This document shows positions 8,523 to 17,283 of a stretch of 64,000 nt of DNA, one piece after another. This stretch comes from an uncultured Paraprevotella sp. Lineage in GTDB: Bacteria > Bacteroidota > Bacteroidia > Bacteroidales > Bacteroidaceae. Every line of letters starts with the position of its first letter. Within the stretch, counting starts at the first letter, position 1. Location of the stretch: contig CALUKY010000003.1 of the NCBI GenBank assembly GCA_944321345.1, positions 62,001 through 126,000 on the forward strand. Reading direction: 5' to 3'. The notes beneath the pieces were generated by a model. It saw only the letters and a list, made by a program, of their open reading frames with translations, was not told the DNA's origin and ran no database searches. The position numbers and the translations under genes were made by a program.

Positions 8523-8861
8523 ATGGGAGATTTTGAACAGGACTTGCTGCAGGACGCCGCTGACGATGCACGCACAGTCGAATTCATCAAGAATTATCTG
8601 CCACAAGACGTAAAAGGAAAGTTTACAGACGACGAACTGTATTATTTTCTGGATGTGATTGTGGACTATTACGCCACAAGCGGAGTACTGGATGCCGCTC
8701 CGGACGAGGAAGGATTCATCGACATTGATCTGGAAGAGGTTGTGAAGTACGTGGTGGAACAGGCTCACAAGGACAAAATCGGCGATTTCGATCCCGAGGA
8801 TGTAATGTGGGTGGTACAGGGAGAGGCTGAATTCAGTGATTCTCTCGACGAAGAGGAATAA
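8523..8861 (+). CDS. Small acidic protein of unknown function
   Basis: 112 residues, strongly acidic, no signal peptide or membrane segment. The N-terminal half reads as helices (FEQDLLQDAADDARTVEFI). The middle has DDELYYFLDVIVDYYATSGV and the C-terminus ends in DSLDEEE. No family is recognised. The 11-base gap to trxA and the shared terminator make it the second gene of a trxA operon. Cytoplasmic location is inferred from lack of a signal. Confidence 0.8.
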   Translation: MGDFEQDLLQDAADDARTVEFIKNYLPQDVKGKFTDDELYYFLDVIVDYYATSGVLDAAPDEEGFIDIDLEEVVKYVVEQAHKDKIGDFDPEDVMWVVQGEAEFSDSLDEEE

Positions 8862-8871
8862 ATAAATAATC

Positions 8872-8920
8872 AAAAAAGGTGCGTTCCGATGGTCATACCA
8901 TCTGCGAACGCACCTTTTTT
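8872..8920. terminator. Bidirectional terminator between trxA and tsaE operons
   Basis: Perfect 15-bp arms at 8872-8886 and 8906-8920 (A6-GGTGCGTTC and its complement), with a further GATGG/CCATC pair in the loop. A run on one side and T run on the other serve both convergent operons. Confidence 0.93.
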
Positions 8921-8938
8921 GATTTTGTTTAGGTCGGT

Positions 8939-9349
8939 TTAGAAGCGGATCACGCGCGAGCCGTCCTCGGCTTCTTCGATTTCTACCTTCACGGCATTGC
9001 CCGGAAGCACTTCTTCGATCAGTTCCGGCCATTCGATGAAGCACAGCGCACCGCTGTAGAAATAGTCTTCATAACCCATGTCGTACACCTCCTCGAGTTT
9101 CTTGATGCGGTAGAAGTCGAAGTGATAAATCAGTTCGCCGGTTTCAGAGCGGTACTCGTTGACAATGGCGAAAGTAGGTGAGTTGATCACATCCTCCACA
9201 CCCAGGCACTCGCACACCGCTTTGATGAAGGTGGTTTTTCCGGCTCCCATCTTGCCGTAGAAGGCAAAAACGGTGTTGTCGCCCATTTCGCGGATAAAGG
9301 TGCGTGCCGCTTCGTGTATCTCTTCCAATGATTGAATCTTGATTTCCAT
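8939..9349 (-). CDS. tsaE: tRNA threonylcarbamoyladenosine biosynthesis ATPase TsaE
   Basis: 136 residues. It is the ATPase that works with TsaB, TsaC/TsaC2 and TsaD to make t6A-37 in ANN-decoding tRNAs. The P-loop is GKMGAGKTT (about residues 31-39), and the family motif [10 protein letters not shown] follows. [11 protein letters not shown] and CFIEWPELI are also typical. Last gene of the long minus-strand operon, 22 bases after porX. Confidence 0.95.
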   Translation of the reverse strand: MEIKIQSLEEIHEAARTFIREMGDNTVFAFYGKMGAGKTTFIKAVCECLGVEDVINSPTFAIVNEYRSETGELIYHFDFYRIKKLEEVYDMGYEDYFYSGALCFIEWPELIEEVLPGNAVKVEIEEAEDGSRVIRF

Positions 9350-9371
9350 AATGCTTGTTTATTTGATTGGT

Positions 9372-10925
9372 TTATCGTTTTTTTCCTTTTAATGTAACCA
9401 GCGGCACCAGCATTTCCTCCATGGAGATTCCTCCGTGTTGGAAGGTGTCGCGATAGTAAGACACATAATAATTATAGTTGTTGGGATAGGCAAAGAAATA
9501 ATTGCCCGTGGCAAAAATGTACGTTGTGCTCAGGTTGGGCGAGGGGAGCTGTAGCTTCTGCGGATCCTTGACTTCGTACACATCGCGCGCCTGATAACTC
9601 AGGTTCTTGCCCAGTTTATAACGCAGGTTCGTGTTCGTATTGCGGTCGCCCACCACCTTGGTCGGGTTGCCCACACGGATGCTGCCGTGGTCGGTAGTGA
9701 TGACTACCATATAATCGCTGGCTGCCAGCAGGCGGAACAGTTCGCGCACCGGAGAATGCTTGAACCAGCTGGAAGTGATGCTACGGTAAGCCGCTTCGTT
9801 CGAAGCCAGTTCGCGCACCATGCGCGATTCCGTACGGGCATGCGAGAGCATGTCGATAAAGTTCAGCACCACCACATTCAGGTCCTGATGCTCCAGCTGA
9901 CGGAACTGGGCATTCAGTTTCTCCAGTCCGGCCGACTCGTTGATTTTATGATAGCTGAACGATTTCCGGATGCGGTAACGCTCCAGATGCGCGGCAATGA
10001 GCGCCTCTTCGTTCAGATTCTTTCCTTCTTCTTCGTCCTCATCTACCCACAGATCGGGATACATGCGGGCTATCTGCAGAGGCATCAGTCCGGAGAACAG
10101 GGCATTGCGGGCATATTGTGTCGCTGTGGGCAGAATACTGCAATAAAGCTGTTCGTCGATGATGAAGCTGTCCGAAATCTCCGAGCAGATGGTTTTCCAC
10201 TGGTCGAAGCGCAGGTTGTCGAAAACGAGCAGAAACACTTTCTCGTCCCGTTTCAGAGCCGGGAATACGGCTGTCTTGAACAGATCCGTGCTCAGCACCG
10301 GCCGGTCATCGCCCGTGAGCCAGTCCTCATAATGCTTTTTGATGAAGCGGGCAAACATCTGGTTGGCTTCCTGCTTCTGCATGCACAGCATCTCATACAT
10401 GCTGCTGTCCGCTTCGGAGAGTGCCAGTTCCCAATACACCAGATCCTTGTAGACTTCCTTCCAGTCCTCCAGGGTGAGCGAATCGTTGATGCGCATGCCG
10501 ATGCGTCCGAATTCCTGCTGGTAGGAAGTCTGTGTCACCTCCGATACGATTTCCTTTTTATGGATATTCTTTTTCAGGGTCAGCAGAATCTGGGTCGGAT
10601 TGACCGGCTTGATCAGATAGTCGGCAATCTTGGCTCCGATGGCCTGGTCCATGATGTTCTCCTCCTCGCTTTTCGTCACCATGACTACGGGAGTGGAAGG
10701 AGAGATCAGTTTGATGCGCGACAAGGTTTCCAGACCGCTGAGGCCCGGCATGTTCTCGTCGAGCAGGATAAGATCGAAGGTTGTATCCTTGCAGCAGTCC
10801 AGAGCATCCTGGCCGTTGGACACCGTGGTGACCTGATAACCTTTCTTTTCCAGATAAATGATGTGGGCTTTCAGAAGTTCTATTTCATCGTCGACCCAAA
10901 GCAGGGAACCGTTATTCATATCCAT
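9372..10925 (-). CDS. porX: PorX-type response regulator with PglZ/alkaline-phosphatase-like domain
   Basis: 517 residues. The receiver domain occupies residues 7-125, with acidic pair D12-D13, phosphoacceptor D56 (LILLDENMPG) and a lysine in DYLIKPVN. A helical linker leads to a C-terminal PglZ domain with metal-site segments FLLVFDNLRFDQW and VITTDHGS. In Porphyromonas and Flavobacterium, PorX with the kinase PorY controls type IX secretion genes. No PorY gene is next to it here. It lies 14 bases after porW, the same pairing seen in T9SS bacteria. A longer in-frame start is not needed; the second Met (residue 3) is equally possible. Confidence 0.93.
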   Translation of the reverse strand: MDMNNGSLLWVDDEIELLKAHIIYLEKKGYQVTTVSNGQDALDCCKDTTFDLILLDENMPGLSGLETLSRIKLISPSTPVVMVTKSEEENIMDQAIGAKIADYLIKPVNPTQILLTLKKNIHKKEIVSEVTQTSYQQEFGRIGMRINDSLTLEDWKEVYKDLVYWELALSEADSSMYEMLCMQKQEANQMFARFIKKHYEDWLTGDDRPVLSTDLFKTAVFPALKRDEKVFLLVFDNLRFDQWKTICSEISDSFIIDEQLYCSILPTATQYARNALFSGLMPLQIARMYPDLWVDEDEEEGKNLNEEALIAAHLERYRIRKSFSYHKINESAGLEKLNAQFRQLEHQDLNVVVLNFIDMLSHARTESRMVRELASNEAAYRSITSSWFKHSPVRELFRLLAASDYMVVITTDHGSIRVGNPTKVVGDRNTNTNLRYKLGKNLSYQARDVYEVKDPQKLQLPSPNLSTTYIFATGNYFFAYPNNYNYYVSYYRDTFQHGGISMEEMLVPLVTLKGKKR

Positions 10926-10939
10926 TTACTTTTTCTCGG

Positions 10940-13843
10940 TTAATAATCATAGCCATATTCGTCCTCATTGTACTTGTTTTCTGTTTCGCCGCTTTCCGTT
11001 TCCGGGAAGTCCTCTTCGGTGCGGATACGGATTTCCGACGGTTCGTCCAGGCGCAAGTCCTCCTTGATCTGGAGTGGGGCGAAATGCTGTTCGTAGAAGG
11101 CGGCATAATCATCGAAGCTGAAGACCTTGCCCAACAGTTTCAGATTATCTTCGGAGATGAGAATGACGCGTACCTTCTTGAGTATTTCCGACATGGTCGG
11201 GTCGGTATAGAGTTTTTGTGTATAGGCATGCGCTTCGTCGAAACTGAGGAATCCGCGTACGATCATCTCGCCGATCTCGTTGTCTTCTGCCACCTCGATA
11301 TCGAAGTTACGCACCAGGAAGCTGCTGAAGTTGTAGCGCGCCAGCTCATAAAGCAGACGGTCTTCGTTGAGGCTGTTCTTCGGATAAGCCATGAGGAATA
11401 CAAAGTTGCAGTAACGTTCGGTAGAGAGCGTATCCTGTCCGCCCACGGAATCCTCGGCCAGAGCCATACCACGGCGGCTCCAGATGCTTCCGGCGTCGAA
11501 CTTGCTGTTATTCAGCGCGCGTCCTTCTTCCACACCCTTGACGATGACCGAAGCCATCTCGGTGAGTTCCTCCTTCGGATATTTCTGGATCAGCGTGCGC
11601 AGGGAAACCAGGAATGAGTCGCGCTCGCCGGTGTAGAGTTCGCTCATCGCTTTCAGGAAAAGGAACTTCGGATAGTGTGCCCCTTCGGGGAAGTCGGTCT
11701 GCTCCTTGCGGAAGTTCTCCAGCACGGCGGCATAGTTGTTTGCTTCATACAGACCGTAGGTGGCGGCATAAAGCGAATCTTCCAATATTCTTCCCTTGCG
11801 TGCGAAAAGCTCGTAGTTCGGGTTGGCCAAGGTCTGCGCAAAGCGATTCTGCGGATATTCGGCAATGAGCTTCTGGCGGTATACCTCTGCCTCTTCAGGA
11901 CGGTTCATGCGGCGGTAGAGCAGGAAAAGCTGATAATACAGCATATCCATTTCCACGTAGTCCGGATAATCATTCAAGGCTCGCAGCAAGGTGCGCTGAG
12001 CCAGCGGATAATTGTTCAGGTCCACCATCTCAATGACGCCGGCCTGATACAGACCGTCGCCGATAATGGCGTCCGAAGCCGCAATCTGTTCCGGGGTGAA
12101 CGGAATCTGTTTCAGATAGAATTCCCGTTTGTGCGGATCGTTGGACGCCGAGTCGTTCAGTTCTTCCGGGGTGGCTTCCATGGCAATGCTGTCTGTGGCT
12201 ACCGAATCATTCTGTTCGCTTTCTTCATCGTAGTTATATTCTTCAAACTCATTATTGTTTGACGAAGACTTGTCGCTGCGTCGCCAGTTGTCTTCCAGTT
12301 TGCGCCGTCCCCAGGTTCTCTGGAACTGGCTCTTACCCTGTTGTACCAGCATCGGGTTATAGAAATACCAGTTTCCACGGTCGGCACCCATGCCTCCGAT
12401 TCCTGTCTGGCTGCCGGTTGTTCCGGCATTCTGTTGTGTGTTTCCGGCAGTACCTGTAGTCGGCAGGTTATTGGCCGCATTTTGCAAAGCCTGTTCCTTG
12501 GCTTCTTCCTTCTCTTTTTTGATGAGCGCCTCGATGACCCGGTCAATGGCCGCATTGCGCTCTTTTTCCGGCATGCGAGCCAGTTCCTGCAAACTGTCCT
12601 GAAGCTCTACGGCCGCTACATGCGGAGCCAAAGCTTCCAATATCTTGGCCCGTCGCTCGCTTTCGGCAAACTCCTGATGCTCCTTGTCCAGAATACCGAT
12701 CAGTTCGGCATAGCAGCGCTGTGCCTCAACATAATCTTCCATTTCCCAGTACAGTTGCGCCAGATGAAGCAGCACATTGGCTTTGGCTACCCCGTTGCGG
12801 GTACTCTTCTGTGCGCCCTGTTCGTAGGCATTGATGCAACTGATTGTATCCTGTACCGAAAGATATACATTACCCAGAGCGTAATAAATCTGATCCAGAT
12901 AATCCTTGTTTTTCTGGCTCTTTGCCATACGGCGCAGTTTTTTCACCATTTGCTGGTACTGTCCTTTCGGCGACACCTCGCTCTGCTTGACCCGTGCGCT
13001 TAACTCCAGTTCATAAGGCGGATTGCTACGGATCACCTTGCGCAAGGCGTTGTAAGCCAGTGCCGGCTCTCCGTTCAGCTCATAAATCTGAGCCAGCAGA
13101 TAATTCAGACGCGCCTTCTGTTTCTTGCTCTTTTCATTTTTGATGGCCGAAATCAGATAAGGCACCGTTTCCTTATACTGGTGTGTTTGGATCAGATAGT
13201 CGGCATACGAGGCATCACGTTCACGGCTGCCGTATTTGTCCAATGAATCCCGTTGGATGCGTGCAAACAGATTTTCTGCGTCATAAGGCCATTCCAACTG
13301 AACATAACAGCGTGCCAGCCACGCATAGGCATCTGCCAGAACTTCGGGCTGGGTGGCGTAAATCTGTGTGATATACTGAAAGGTAGAAGCCGCCTCGATA
13401 AACTTGCCCTGCCGGAACTGTGCCTTGCCCATAAGCATCCAGGCATGTTTCAGAAAAGGGTTGAATTCCTTACGCGCCAGATAAGCTTTGTCGGCCGCAG
13501 TCTTCTTCTTGTTCACATTCGTGGCCGGCCGCACCTTTATGGAGTGCTGTTTGATGGCTTTCTCGCACTTTTCGATGGCCGTATTGAAATTTCCTTCACC
13601 CGTAGTACTGGTTTTCTTGTTACGGGAAATGAACATGGGGAGCAATTCGTTATAATTGTCCACATGGGATTTTTCCTGTTCCAGCACGCCCGATTTGTAA
13701 GCCTCGTTGCCGTTATAAAATGTGTTGAACCGTGCGGTCATGGCATGATAGAAGCGTGTTCCCGAAGTGTTTTTCTTCGTAGAGCAGGCTGCCAGTGCCA
13801 GAACCGCAGCGATAAAGACGATATGTAATGCTGTTTTTTTCAA
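10940..13843 (-). CDS. porW: PorW/SprE-family TPR lipoprotein
   Basis: 967 residues. A lipoprotein signal (VLALAAC, lipid-carrying C20) starts the protein. The N-terminal TRFYHAMTARFNTFYNGNEAY segment is characteristic of PorW/SprE. Tetratricopeptide-like repeats fill about residues 130-400 (AYLARKEFNPFLKHAWMLMG, ADAYAWLARCYVQLEWPYDA). A low-complexity Thr/Gly/Gln region (about 465-490) and acidic stretch (about 520-560) separate it from more TPRs. The only start that keeps the signal peptide is TTG at 13843-13841; no ATG or GTG is close upstream. In Porphyromonas the protein is needed for type IX secretion. Here its role is uncertain because other T9SS genes were not seen. Confidence 0.9.
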   Translation of the reverse strand: MKKTALHIVFIAAVLALAACSTKKNTSGTRFYHAMTARFNTFYNGNEAYKSGVLEQEKSHVDNYNELLPMFISRNKKTSTTGEGNFNTAIEKCEKAIKQHSIKVRPATNVNKKKTAADKAYLARKEFNPFLKHAWMLMGKAQFRQGKFIEAASTFQYITQIYATQPEVLADAYAWLARCYVQLEWPYDAENLFARIQRDSLDKYGSRERDASYADYLIQTHQYKETVPYLISAIKNEKSKKQKARLNYLLAQIYELNGEPALAYNALRKVIRSNPPYELELSARVKQSEVSPKGQYQQMVKKLRRMAKSQKNKDYLDQIYYALGNVYLSVQDTISCINAYEQGAQKSTRNGVAKANVLLHLAQLYWEMEDYVEAQRCYAELIGILDKEHQEFAESERRAKILEALAPHVAAVELQDSLQELARMPEKERNAAIDRVIEALIKKEKEEAKEQALQNAANNLPTTGTAGNTQQNAGTTGSQTGIGGMGADRGNWYFYNPMLVQQGKSQFQRTWGRRKLEDNWRRSDKSSSNNNEFEEYNYDEESEQNDSVATDSIAMEATPEELNDSASNDPHKREFYLKQIPFTPEQIAASDAIIGDGLYQAGVIEMVDLNNYPLAQRTLLRALNDYPDYVEMDMLYYQLFLLYRRMNRPEEAEVYRQKLIAEYPQNRFAQTLANPNYELFARKGRILEDSLYAATYGLYEANNYAAVLENFRKEQTDFPEGAHYPKFLFLKAMSELYTGERDSFLVSLRTLIQKYPKEELTEMASVIVKGVEEGRALNNSKFDAGSIWSRRGMALAEDSVGGQDTLSTERYCNFVFLMAYPKNSLNEDRLLYELARYNFSSFLVRNFDIEVAEDNEIGEMIVRGFLSFDEAHAYTQKLYTDPTMSEILKKVRVILISEDNLKLLGKVFSFDDYAAFYEQHFAPLQIKEDLRLDEPSEIRIRTEEDFPETESGETENKYNEDEYGYDY

Positions 13844-13879
13844 GAGATTTGATATTGTGTTTTAATGAAAACCCAAAAA

Positions 13880-14701
13880 TCAGGGATTTATTGTCTTTTT
13901 CCGGAGAATTAATGCAGAACCGGCTTTGCAGACCATGTAAATAAGTATTGACACGAAGATGATCGACGCTCCCGAGGGTATGTTATACTGATAGGAAAGA
14001 AACAGCCCCCCCAAGCAGCTCAGACTGCCGATAAGCATAGACAATATGATGATGTTACGGTAGTTGTGCGTGAAAATATTGGCAGTGGTTGGCGGGATGG
14101 TCAGCAGGGACATCACCAGTACAATACCCACCATACGCAGAGTGGCTACAATGGTCAGGGCAATGAGTGCCATGAGCGTATATTCAAAAAAAGTAACCGG
14201 AAGCTGGCGGGAACGGGCGAACTCACTGTCGAAAGAGATGGCTACAATGCTTCGTAGAAACAGGGCGAAGAAAACAGCCACTATAGCGGTAAGCACACCT
14301 AATCCCCACAAGTCGGCTGTGGTGATGGTCAGGATATTACCGAAAAGAAACGACGAGAGATCAGGCATGAATCCCGGCGACAGGAAACTGCAAATGATGC
14401 CGACGCTCATACCCAAGGTCCAGAAAATGGCGATGGCCGAGTCCTCGCGCATATCACGCTGCTTGCGGAACCACTGCACTCCGAATGCCGACAACACGGC
14501 AAAGACTGCTGCTGCCGGCAGGGGAGGGAAGCCGAAATAGACCCCCAGGCCCACTCCGCCAAACGAAGCGTGCGTGATGCCTCCGCTGATAAACACCAGG
14601 CGGCGGGTAACGATGTAAGTACCGATCATACCGCACAGGATGCTGGCCAGCAAACTGCCCAACAGGGCATTCTGAAAAAATGTATATTGCAGTATTTCCA
14701 T
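13880..14701 (-). CDS. Metal ABC transporter permease (ZnuB/MntB family)
   Basis: 273 residues, about 8-9 transmembrane helices, in the ABC-3 family that imports zinc, manganese or iron from the periplasm. Segments GIISGGITHASFGGVGLGVYFG-like (FISGGITHASFGG) and LTIPPTTANIFTH are typical. The start is the ATG at 14701-14699, which overlaps the stop of the preceding gene as TAATG; a longer frame exists upstream but runs into that gene and carries no membrane sequence. No ATPase or binding protein gene is adjacent, so its partners are elsewhere. Confidence 0.92.
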   Translation of the reverse strand: MEILQYTFFQNALLGSLLASILCGMIGTYIVTRRLVFISGGITHASFGGVGLGVYFGFPPLPAAAVFAVLSAFGVQWFRKQRDMREDSAIAIFWTLGMSVGIICSFLSPGFMPDLSSFLFGNILTITTADLWGLGVLTAIVAVFFALFLRSIVAISFDSEFARSRQLPVTFFEYTLMALIALTIVATLRMVGIVLVMSLLTIPPTTANIFTHNYRNIIILSMLIGSLSCLGGLFLSYQYNIPSGASIIFVSILIYMVCKAGSALILRKKTINP

Positions 14702-15126
14702 TATGACATACGTCTTTCGCCTACGATGAGGAACACTTCGTCCTTGAGTACGTCCGGCAGTTCCACATTCCGCAACTGAAGGCTGCGTACCCATCCGGCT
14801 ACTTCGTCGTCCTTCATCGTGTAGAGCACTTCGCGGAACTCCTCTACTTCTGCTTCGCTATATTGGTTGCCTTCGCGTCCGCGGAAGCGGTCCAGCTCCT
14901 CATCGTTGTAATATTCAATCTGTTTGCTGACAGCAGCCAGCAGACTTTCTTTCTCACACGTTTCGTGCTGTCCGCAGCACTCCTGGTCCACCTGCTTTAC
15001 TTCGGGCATCTTGTCCAGTTCTCCGCGCTCCACTTTCCGGCGCAGATAAAGATTGTGGAAGAAACCGGCTACCAAAGCAATAATGGTCAGGGCCGCCAGG
15101 GCAATCAAACAATAAACTATAAACAT
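14701..15126 (-). CDS. Small membrane-anchored protein of unknown function with CCGxHxxC motif
   Basis: 141 residues. One N-terminal transmembrane helix spans about residues 3-25, followed by a basic stretch (YLRRKVERG) that predicts a cytoplasmic C-terminus. Residues about 50-57 read CCGQHETC, a possible metal-binding cluster. The rest is acidic and helical. No family is recognised. It overlaps aroA by 10 bases upstream and shares a TAATG stop-start with the metal permease downstream, so tight co-translation with the permease is likely. A metal-related role is an inference. Confidence 0.85.
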   Translation of the reverse strand: MFIVYCLIALAALTIIALVAGFFHNLYLRRKVERGELDKMPEVKQVDQECCGQHETCEKESLLAAVSKQIEYYNDEELDRFRGREGNQYSEAEVEEFREVLYTMKDDEVAGWVRSLQLRNVELPDVLKDEVFLIVGERRMS

Positions 15127-16370
15127 GCTTCTGTTATTTTAAAACCTGCCTGTTGCAGGGTATTCCAATATTGGGGATAAGATTTGCTCACTACTTGCGG
15201 ATTGTTGATCCGCACTTCCGGCAGAACCAGAGCCGCCGGGGCAAAGGCCATCGCCATGCGGTGGTCCTCGTACGTGTCAATGCCGTTTTGTTCATCCTTC
15301 GGACAGCGTTCACCGTTCCAGAACATCTCCGAGTCGTGTGCCTGTCCGATCACAAAGCCCAACTTGCCCATCTCGCGGATCAGTGCCGTAATACGGTCCG
15401 TTTCCTTGATCTTCAGACTTTGCAAACCCTTGAAGTGGAACGGGATGCCCAGCAGGGAGCAAGTCACTACGAAGGTCTGTGCCAGATCCGGCTGGTTGAT
15501 GAAGTCGTGCTCCATGCGTGTAGCCGGCTCTGCCTGTTTGAAGAGGCGCACGGCTGTGCTGCCGTCGGCCAATGTGCGGAATTCTGTGCCCACTCCCAAG
15601 GTGCGGAACAATTCGGCCACATGCGAGTCGCCCTGCGCACTGTCGGCAAACAGGCCCGGCAACAGAATTTCTGCCTGAGGGTCACGGCTCAGCGCCACCA
15701 TCTGATACCAGTAGGAAGCGGCGCTCCAGTCGTTCTCGATGAGATAGTCCGTAGAGCGGTACGGCTGCGGAGCTACGGTGATTTCCTGCGCTCCCGTCCA
15801 GCGGGCGTCGGCACCGAAGTCGCGCATCATTTTCAATGTCAGATCGATATACGGGCGGGAGATGATTTCGCCCTGCAAGTGAAGCTGTAAGCCACGCCGC
15901 ATGGTGGGACCGATCATCAGCAGGGCCGAGATATACTGTGAACTTACGTTGCCCGGCAGTGCGATGCTTCCTCCCTCGAAGGGTGCTCCCTGAATGTCGA
16001 GCGGCGGAAAACCTTCCTGCTCCACATAGCTGATTTTTGCGCCCAAAGTGCGCAAGGCATCTACCAGAATGCCGATGGGGCGGTGCTTCATGCGCTCGGT
16101 GCCCGTGATGATATGCTGGCCCGGAGTGACGGCCAGATAGGCCGTGAGGAAGCGCATGGCTGTGCCTGCGGCACCGATGTCAATGGTTTGCGGCATCTCT
16201 TTCAGAGCCCGTACCATGACGTCCGTGTCGTCGCATACAGAGATGTTCTGCGGTGTCTGGTTATTGTGTCTTAAAGCGCTGATGATGAGCGCCCGGTTAC
16301 TGATGCTTTTGCTGGCCGGCAGGGTTATGGTGCCGGTAAGTGTTTGTGGTGCTGTTATCTGATATTGCAT
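15117..16370 (-). CDS. aroA: 3-phosphoshikimate 1-carboxyvinyltransferase (EPSP synthase)
   Basis: 417 residues. It catalyses the sixth step of the shikimate pathway, joining PEP and shikimate-3-phosphate. Seen: LPASKSISNRALI near the N-terminus, GAAGTAMRFLTAYLAV, GNVSSQYISALLM, the KETDRI segment and C-terminal EDHRMAMAFAPAAL. The start at 16370 (MQYQITAP) is chosen because the predicted start of transcription is near 16,401, so the longer frame from 16,430 would begin upstream of it. First gene of the aroA-to-tsaE operon. Confidence 0.96.
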   Translation of the reverse strand: MQYQITAPQTLTGTITLPASKSISNRALIISALRHNNQTPQNISVCDDTDVMVRALKEMPQTIDIGAAGTAMRFLTAYLAVTPGQHIITGTERMKHRPIGILVDALRTLGAKISYVEQEGFPPLDIQGAPFEGGSIALPGNVSSQYISALLMIGPTMRRGLQLHLQGEIISRPYIDLTLKMMRDFGADARWTGAQEITVAPQPYRSTDYLIENDWSAASYWYQMVALSRDPQAEILLPGLFADSAQGDSHVAELFRTLGVGTEFRTLADGSTAVRLFKQAEPATRMEHDFINQPDLAQTFVVTCSLLGIPFHFKGLQSLKIKETDRITALIREMGKLGFVIGQAHDSEMFWNGERCPKDEQNGIDTYEDHRMAMAFAPAALVLPEVRINNPQVVSKSYPQYWNTLQQAGFKITEACL

Positions 16371-16407
16371 GATTGATTCTTCGAATATAACGATCTGTTT
16401 ACGCATA

Positions 16408-16438
16408 CAAAAGTAGGAATTTATTTGCATAATTCAAA
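16408..16438 (-). promoter_or_regulatory. Promoter of the aroA operon
   Basis: On the minus strand TTTG (16438-16435), 19 bases, then TACTTTTG (16415-16408). It overlaps the divergent tRNA-Pro promoter by 15 bases. Confidence 0.75.
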
Positions 16439-16455
16439 CAGAATGTATATTTTTG
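16424..16455 (+). promoter_or_regulatory. Promoter of tRNA-Pro
   Basis: TTTG (16424-16427), 20 bases, then TATTTTTG (16448-16455), 11 bases before the tRNA 5' end. Consensus match. Confidence 0.8.
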
Positions 16456-16466
16456 CACTCGCAAAA

Positions 16467-16541
16467 CGGGATGTAGCTCAGTCCGGTTAGAGTACTCGTC
16501 TGGGGGGCGAGTGGTCGCTGGTTCGAATCCAGTCATCCCGA
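16467..16541 (+). tRNA. tRNA-Pro (anticodon GGG)
   Basis: 75 bases including the discriminator A. The acceptor stem is CGGGATG/CATCCCG. The anticodon loop CTGGGGG gives anticodon GGG, closed by CTCGT/GCGAG. The T arm carries GGTTCGAATCC. CCA is not encoded. Confidence 0.95.
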
Positions 16542-16550
16542 CAGTTGAAG

Positions 16551-16585
16551 AAGCATTGATAATCTGATGATTATTGATGCTTTTT
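16551..16585 (+). terminator. Terminator of tRNA-Pro
   Basis: 14-bp stem at 16551-16564 and 16569-16582 with two central G-U pairs and a four-base loop, then TTTTT. Confidence 0.85.
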
Positions 16586-17283
16586 CGTTTTTACTAAATA
16601 GCTTTATTGGCATTTTAGTTGACGCGAAAGATTATTCTAAAAGTTGATCTTTTTTTGTGAAAACTACAATTTCTATTATTTGCAACAAGCATAGATAGTA
16701 TTTTTATATGGGAATCGCTATTAATTGTAAGATATGAATCGCCAAGATGGTAAATGCACAATGAAAACTAGGCATATTTGTTAATCCTCAACATTGGGGC
16801 TTTAGTAAAAAACGACGAAAAATACACACTCTCAGTGACATTAATTAAACAAATCATTCTTAGACTAATTCTTCAAGGATGTTTGATAAAAGGTTAAAAA
16901 TAACGAGTCGCATTTTTATTAAAATATTTTTCTAAACAAACTCTTTTTGATAACTTTGCAATAATCCTTATTAGACAAAGGGGGGTAGGAAGCTGAATGA
17001 GCATAATAGGCGAAATATGTTATTGAAATTATTTTTGTTTCTTGGGTTTTCATAAAGTTTAAAAACTGTATGATGATAACAATAACATCCCATTATTGAT
17101 ATATACCGACCTATATTTGTAAGGTTTTTATATACCATGGTTAATGTGGGTTACTATTGTTTTTCCATGCCTAAAGGCAATGTGAGCAGATAAGAATCAA
17201 AATATGGAAATATAGTCCCCACATTTTTCGCATTTGATAACTTTAACGTTCCCAGAGGGGATAAGGGTACATCAGCAAAACTA
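16586..17283. other. AT-rich gene-free stretch
   Basis: About 700 bases with only very short frames (9-18 codons) on the plus strand and nothing recognisable. It has a G6 run at 16980-16985 and a promoter-like element at 16928-16958. It may include a long untranslated leader for the gene at 17,284, or decayed sequence. Confidence 0.6.
16928..16958 (+). promoter_or_regulatory. Possible promoter of the AT-rich two-gene unit
   Basis: TAACTTTG (16951-16958) matches TAnnTTTG; TTTT (16928-16931) is a weak -33 at 19 bases. If used, the leader before the 17,284 gene is over 300 bases. Confidence 0.4.

Noticed and set aside
9687-10943. 418-codon frame on the plus strand
   Set aside because: Antisense to porX, whose receiver and PglZ motifs are clear.
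14702-14794. 31-codon N-terminal extension of the metal permease
   Set aside because: It overlaps the preceding gene and carries no membrane or signal sequence; the TAATG start at 14701 is standard coupling.
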